NCBI GenBank assembly: GCA_018105865.1
Contig: CM030840.1
Coordinates: forward strand, 5,135,140 to 5,199,139
From: Metaphire vulgaris
Lineage: Eukaryota > Annelida > Clitellata > Crassiclitellata > Megascolecidae
Reading direction: 5' to 3'
DNA: 64,000 bases
The first letter of the stretch is position 1; every line of letters begins with the position of its first letter. Below, piece by piece: positions 60,615 through 64,000 of this stretch. The translations under genes were made by a program, and so were the position numbers. The notes under the pieces are model-generated. The model did no database searches. It saw only the letters and a program-made list of their open reading frames with translations, and was not told the DNA's origin.

Positions 60615-60830
60615 ATGGCCATCCAGCGAGACATCGCGTCCTCCTCTCTTCTCTCTCTCTACGCCTCCTTCGACGCTTTCATCCCACCGCCGACGAAGTC
60701 AACAGCTTTTGGCGACGACGACGACGACGACGACGACGAAGCTGAGACTATACATGGGAAGGAAATGTATATAGCCTTAAACGCCTCATCAGTCCGGCAA
60801 AAAGTCCATTCCGCCGTCCAAAGCCCGTAA
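60615..60830 (+). CDS. Hypothetical short ORF with an Asp run
   Basis: An open frame of 71 codons from an ATG in GCAATGGCC: MAIQRDIASSSLLSLYASFD, PPPTKSTAFG, a run of eight Asp encoded by GAC repeats, then EAETIHGKEMYIALNASSVR and HSAVQSP. I recognise no family. It could be a first exon (a GT lies right after the last sense codons) or chance in GC-rich DNA; the Asp run is a GAC microsatellite. No support from neighbours. Confidence 0.2.
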   Translation: MAIQRDIASSSLLSLYASFDAFIPPPTKSTAFGDDDDDDDDEAETIHGKEMYIALNASSVRQKVHSAVQSP

Positions 60831-60930
60831 CCACCTTCGTCGTCGTCGTCGTCGTCGGGGGAAACAACGTGCCTCGACTGACAAATCAACTGGCAGCAAC
60901 GGAGATTTCGCAAGGCGTTTAATAGACAAA

Positions 60931-60968
60931 CTACTAAACGATATATACATATGTATATCGTTTAGTAG
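60931..60968. repeat. Palindrome CTACTAAACGATA...TATCGTTTAGTAG
   Basis: 13-bp perfect inverted arms around a TATACATATGTA core. A further CGTTTAGAAGTATGTATA copy follows near 61,009, with TA-rich sequence between. Confidence 0.8.
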
Positions 60969-61109
60969 TATATATATAGGCTATATGTACACAGGCTATA
61001 TATATATATCGTTTAGAAGTATGTATATATATATATATATAGACTTATATAGAGGCTATATAGCCCACTTGCTGGTGCCGTGGTCGCGAGGAAACAGTTA
61101 AGTTGCGGG

Positions 61110-61116
61110 TATAAAA
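61110..61116 (+). promoter_or_regulatory. Possible TATA-box promoter
   Basis: TATAAAA in a GC-rich setting (GTTGCGGGTATAAAACGGGC), unlike the AT-rich background. No ORF with a recognisable product follows, so this is a weak call. Confidence 0.25.
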
Positions 61117-61756
61117 CGGGCGCGTCGTTACAGAGGCGAATAGAAATTAAACACTGTCTTCTCGGCTTCGGTCATCAATGTCATGATTTAGCTCATGTAT
61201 AATTACAGACGCGCGCACAGGCACACGCATCGACCGAATGGATTGAATGCGTCGATATAGGCTGCGAGCGTTTGGTATGTTTCAAATGCTCTCGCTACAG
61301 TTCTGGAAGACAACGTTGTGTACAGAAATCTGCGAATTAACGACAAGTTTCATGGTCGACAAATCGAATTGATGAAAAATAAAGCATCGAGGTAAGACTT
61401 CTCAAAGTGGGTTTAAATCGGGTGAAACGACGCTGGCCGTTGATTTTACAGTAGCTTCCTTTTTATGACCAAATTTCGTTCGACTGCGTTTAGTAGATGT
61501 TGTTGCTGCACGTCGAATTCGAGCTGCATTTTGTTTGAATTTCCGTTGGCTTTTTCCCACTTATGTTCTCTTGCAAGAAATTTATAATCAAACCAAGTTT
61601 CTATTCATCTGCTCGTTCGATTTTACTCCTACTGCACTAAATGAAGAGTTGTGTCCCTTAAATATTAATTCTACTTTAAGCCTACACGATTGCAAACATT
61701 TAAGACCGATCTGGTATTACAAGGAATTGTAGTAGGCGTGGCCAAGTTGGAGCATA
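61117..61756. other. Stretch with no recognised feature
   Basis: Unique-looking sequence between the possible TATA box and the triplet block. No gene, repeat or conserved motif seen. Confidence 0.5.
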
Positions 61757-61773
61757 CAACAACAACAACAACA

Positions 61774-61804
<31 letters not shown>

Positions 61805-61922
61805 TTACTACTAATAACACTAATACTAATGATGATGATGATGCTGCTGATGATGATGCTGCTGATGATGTTGTTGTTGATTGATGATGATGATGATGTT
61901 GATGATGATGATGATGATGATG

Positions 61923-61989
<67 letters not shown>
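61757..61989. repeat. Compound triplet microsatellite block
   Basis: ACA, ACT, GAT/GCT and finally a long TAA tract (about 61,922-61,989) in succession. All frames across it (poly-Asp, poly-Asn, poly-Tyr) are artefacts. Confidence 0.9.
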
Positions 61990-61994
<5 letters not shown>

Positions 61995-62327
61995 TTGCTG
62001 ATCCACGGTAATTATATGGAGTCGGAGCGAAGCGAAACAGTGAACAGGGAACAGCCGAAGACCAATCGCTTTACAATTGACGGATTTCACATAACGGTTG
62101 CATGTTCCGTTGAAGAAGTGTTACCGCTAGATGGAATTGTCCGCGTCGTCTGAAGAGTAATGAGCCGGTCGTCGTTGGTTGTTCCTCGATGCCTCTATTT
62201 CGATCGTCTGCCTGCGACAGAGCCTCTTGTCTCCTCCGACGCATGATCGATGGGCATCCATTGGTCAGCGGAGACGGTTTGGACACTGCGTCGTCTAATG
62301 GAATGACGATTCCGCTAAAATCCTTCT

Positions 62328-62364
<37 letters not shown>

Positions 62365-62936
62365 CTCCGTATCGAGCACGTCCTGCCACCTTCCGACCAA
62401 TCCAGCGCCTCCTTTTCCGCCTCTCTTTCACCTTCTTTCCGTCATCATCATCATCATCATCATAATCTCCTCCACCGCCCCTTTTTTACCAGCCCGGCGA
62501 CGAACTCGGTGATGACTTTTGCCGTAAAAAACTCTATCGCATTCAGTCCGCCGTCCAGACGATGTTCCACTATACTATGCCGAGAGAAAGAAAGATCGAA
62601 GGAAGAGTGGACGGTTTATGAACAGGACCTCGAAAACCGTCGTCGTCGTCGTCGTCGTCGTTTGGCGGTATATAAATTCTCGGTCGAAATCGATGTTCCG
62701 TCGCATGAGCAGGAAAGCGGCTCGAACGGCGGTTAAGCAACGTATCGTCGCGCATGTACTGTACACTGTGTCATGGCGTAATGATGTCGGTGCAAGAACG
62801 ATCGGTATTTATAATATTGCAACTGCCGTGATGTATACGGAAATCTACCAAAGATACCGACGGTGACCAAGACTCGCGCGGCTCTATAGAAGTTCTTAGG
62901 CTAGTTATTCAGTCAATCAGTTAGAAACCTCTGACA
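61990..62936. other. GC-rich stretch with CCG, CAT and CGT tracts; no recognised gene
   Basis: Contains a CCG tract (about 62,330-62,363), a CAT tract (about 62,442-62,462) and a CGT tract (about 62,638-62,660). A good-looking acceptor, CCCCTTTTTTACCAG, ends at about 62,490 and is followed by open sequence such as GDELGDDFCRKKLYRIQSAV, so an exon of an unknown plus-strand gene is possible. Evidence is too thin to call it. Confidence 0.3.
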
Positions 62937-62949
62937 GATTGTATATTCT

Positions 62950-62982
62950 CTGTCTCTGTCTCTCTGTCTCTCTGTCTCTGCC

Positions 62983-63063
<81 letters not shown>

Positions 63064-63080
63064 GTCTCTGTCTCTGTCTC
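62950..63080. repeat. TCTG and CT microsatellites
   Basis: CTGT/GTCT repeats (about 62,980-63,013) followed by CT repeats (to about 63,058) and CTCTGT units. Confidence 0.95.
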
Positions 63081-63146
63081 AGAGAATTTAAAACGCCCTG
63101 CATGAACTCACCTGGAATGATGTGTGGAGTCTGTTTTGTTGAATGT

Positions 63147-63245
63147 AAGGAGGCGCGATGGAGTAGTAGTGGTAGGATTCTTGACGCGCAACCGGAGGGT
63201 AGCGGGTTCGAATCCGACTTAGCCACTGCGTAGAAACCTTGGGAA
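63147..63245 (+). mobile_element. tRNA-derived SINE fragment
   Basis: GGCGCGATGGAGTAGTAGTG then GGTAGCGGGTTCGAATCCGA has a near-perfect B box (GGTTCGAATCC) and tRNA-like A/B spacing. It resembles the head of the 43,895-44,092 SINE (GGTAGCGGGTTC shared). Confidence 0.6.
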
Positions 63246-63328
63246 AGTTGAAGAGATTAATGTGATGTCTGTGGACTGGAATAGGTCGTTACACCAATGT
63301 GTTTGGATTTGTTCGCCTTTAATATTTA

Positions 63329-63520
63329 CAGTAGAACTTCGTTATAACAGACTCAGTTATAACCTATATTTCGGTTATAGAGTACCGCAATGTACTGTCC
63401 CGTTTGATGCGCTGCCGTTTTGGATATTACTATATAGTATATACCATATGACCGTATCTTTCGAATATAATGCACTCAATATTACAGACCCGCCAAGTAC
63501 GTTATAACGATGTTCTAATG
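63329..63520. mobile_element. Tigger/pogo-like MITE, 192 bp
   Basis: Inverted ends CAGTAGAACTTCGTTATAAC and GTTATAACGATGTTCTAATG, flanked by TA on both sides (63,327-63,328 and 63,521-63,522). CAGT...AACxTCGTTATAAC ends with TA duplication are typical of Tigger/pogo elements. Non-coding. Confidence 0.75.
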
Positions 63521-63636
63521 TATGTAGAATTGATAATGCTAAAGTTTGTAATCTTGAAGTTCGTGGCAGAATAAACGCGATAAGGCAGCTGATGGTCTCT
63601 GTCACTGTTCCTGTTACAGAGAGGGAGAGAGAGAAG

Positions 63637-63672
<36 letters not shown>

Positions 63673-64000
63673 ATCATGTACTCTTTCCGTGTCTCTCTCC
63701 TCCTCTCTCTCTCTCTCCGTCCCTTCCTCTTGCCCTCTCTCATTTTCTCAAACATTCTATGCAGCTCGATGTACGAGCATGAAGCCAGTGAGCAACCGGA
63801 ATGATTTACTACTACCACCACCACCACCACCACCACAACCACCACCACCATCATCATCACCACCACCGCCATAACCCCTCTCCTCCGCCCAATAGAGGAA
63901 CGCGGAACACGATGCAAGTAATCGAACGCTTTCGGAGAAACGTCTGAAGGGCTTCTACACAAGGAGTGAGAGAAGGCGGAGGAGGAGGAGAGGAGGGGTG
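63521..64000. other. Low-complexity right end of the window
   Basis: GA and ACAG tracts (63,617-63,672), CT-rich sequence (63,690-63,745) and a CCA/CAC tract (about 63,809-63,866). No gene seen. Confidence 0.7.

Noticed and set aside
61829..62153. Poly-Asp, poly-Asn and poly-Ile frames
   Set aside because: Translations of GAT and TAA microsatellites.

Overview
The window is genomic DNA of an invertebrate animal. It has replication-dependent histone genes ending in metazoan-type 3' stem-loops, split genes with GT-AG introns, animal families (GRIP golgin, MOB3, TRIM) and many SINE, LINE, hAT, Helitron-like and Tigger-like remnants. The H2A looks most like annelid or mollusc H2A, so a lophotrochozoan is my best guess, but the sequence alone does not settle the phylum.

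Region 1 (1-13,574) is the edge of a tandem histone array. Two near-identical units of 6,763 and 6,724 bp each hold five intronless genes in the order H2B(-), H2A(+), H4(+), H1(+), H3(+). Every gene ends in a 16-nt histone stem-loop. H2B and H2A share a divergent promoter. A third unit is cut off after 87 bp and is followed by a long TTC tract. A small hAT-type element with an 8-bp target duplication sits in the same place in both complete units, so it is now part of the repeat.

Region 2 (13.6-28.7 kb) is AT-rich. It holds a MOB3-family adaptor gene on the minus strand (five coding exons placed, 15,544-19,697), two tRNA-derived SINEs, LINE 3' ends and a decayed copy of a multi-copy invertebrate ORF (25.7-26.6 kb).

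Region 3 (28.7-51.8 kb, minus strand) is one large gene. Fifteen in-phase exons encode about 2,890 residues: a golgin-245/GOLGA4-like N-terminus, a coiled coil carried mostly by one 6.7-kb exon, and a C-terminal GRIP domain split over three exons. Its introns hold a fold-back element with 9-bp target duplications, a Helitron-like element, hAT-type MITEs, a tRNA-type SINE, a 5S rRNA-like SINE and LINE fragments of at least two types.

Region 4 (51.8-64 kb) holds a plus-strand TRIM-type RING/B-box/coiled-coil gene, for which I propose three exons ending at 57,596. Next comes a long decayed hAT element (57.7-60.5 kb) with two younger MITEs nested in it. The end of the window is a GC- and microsatellite-rich stretch with no recognised gene, a tRNA-type SINE and a Tigger-like MITE.

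The histones supply S-phase chromatin protein. MOB3, the golgin and the TRIM protein are unrelated housekeeping or regulatory neighbours with no sign of a shared pathway.
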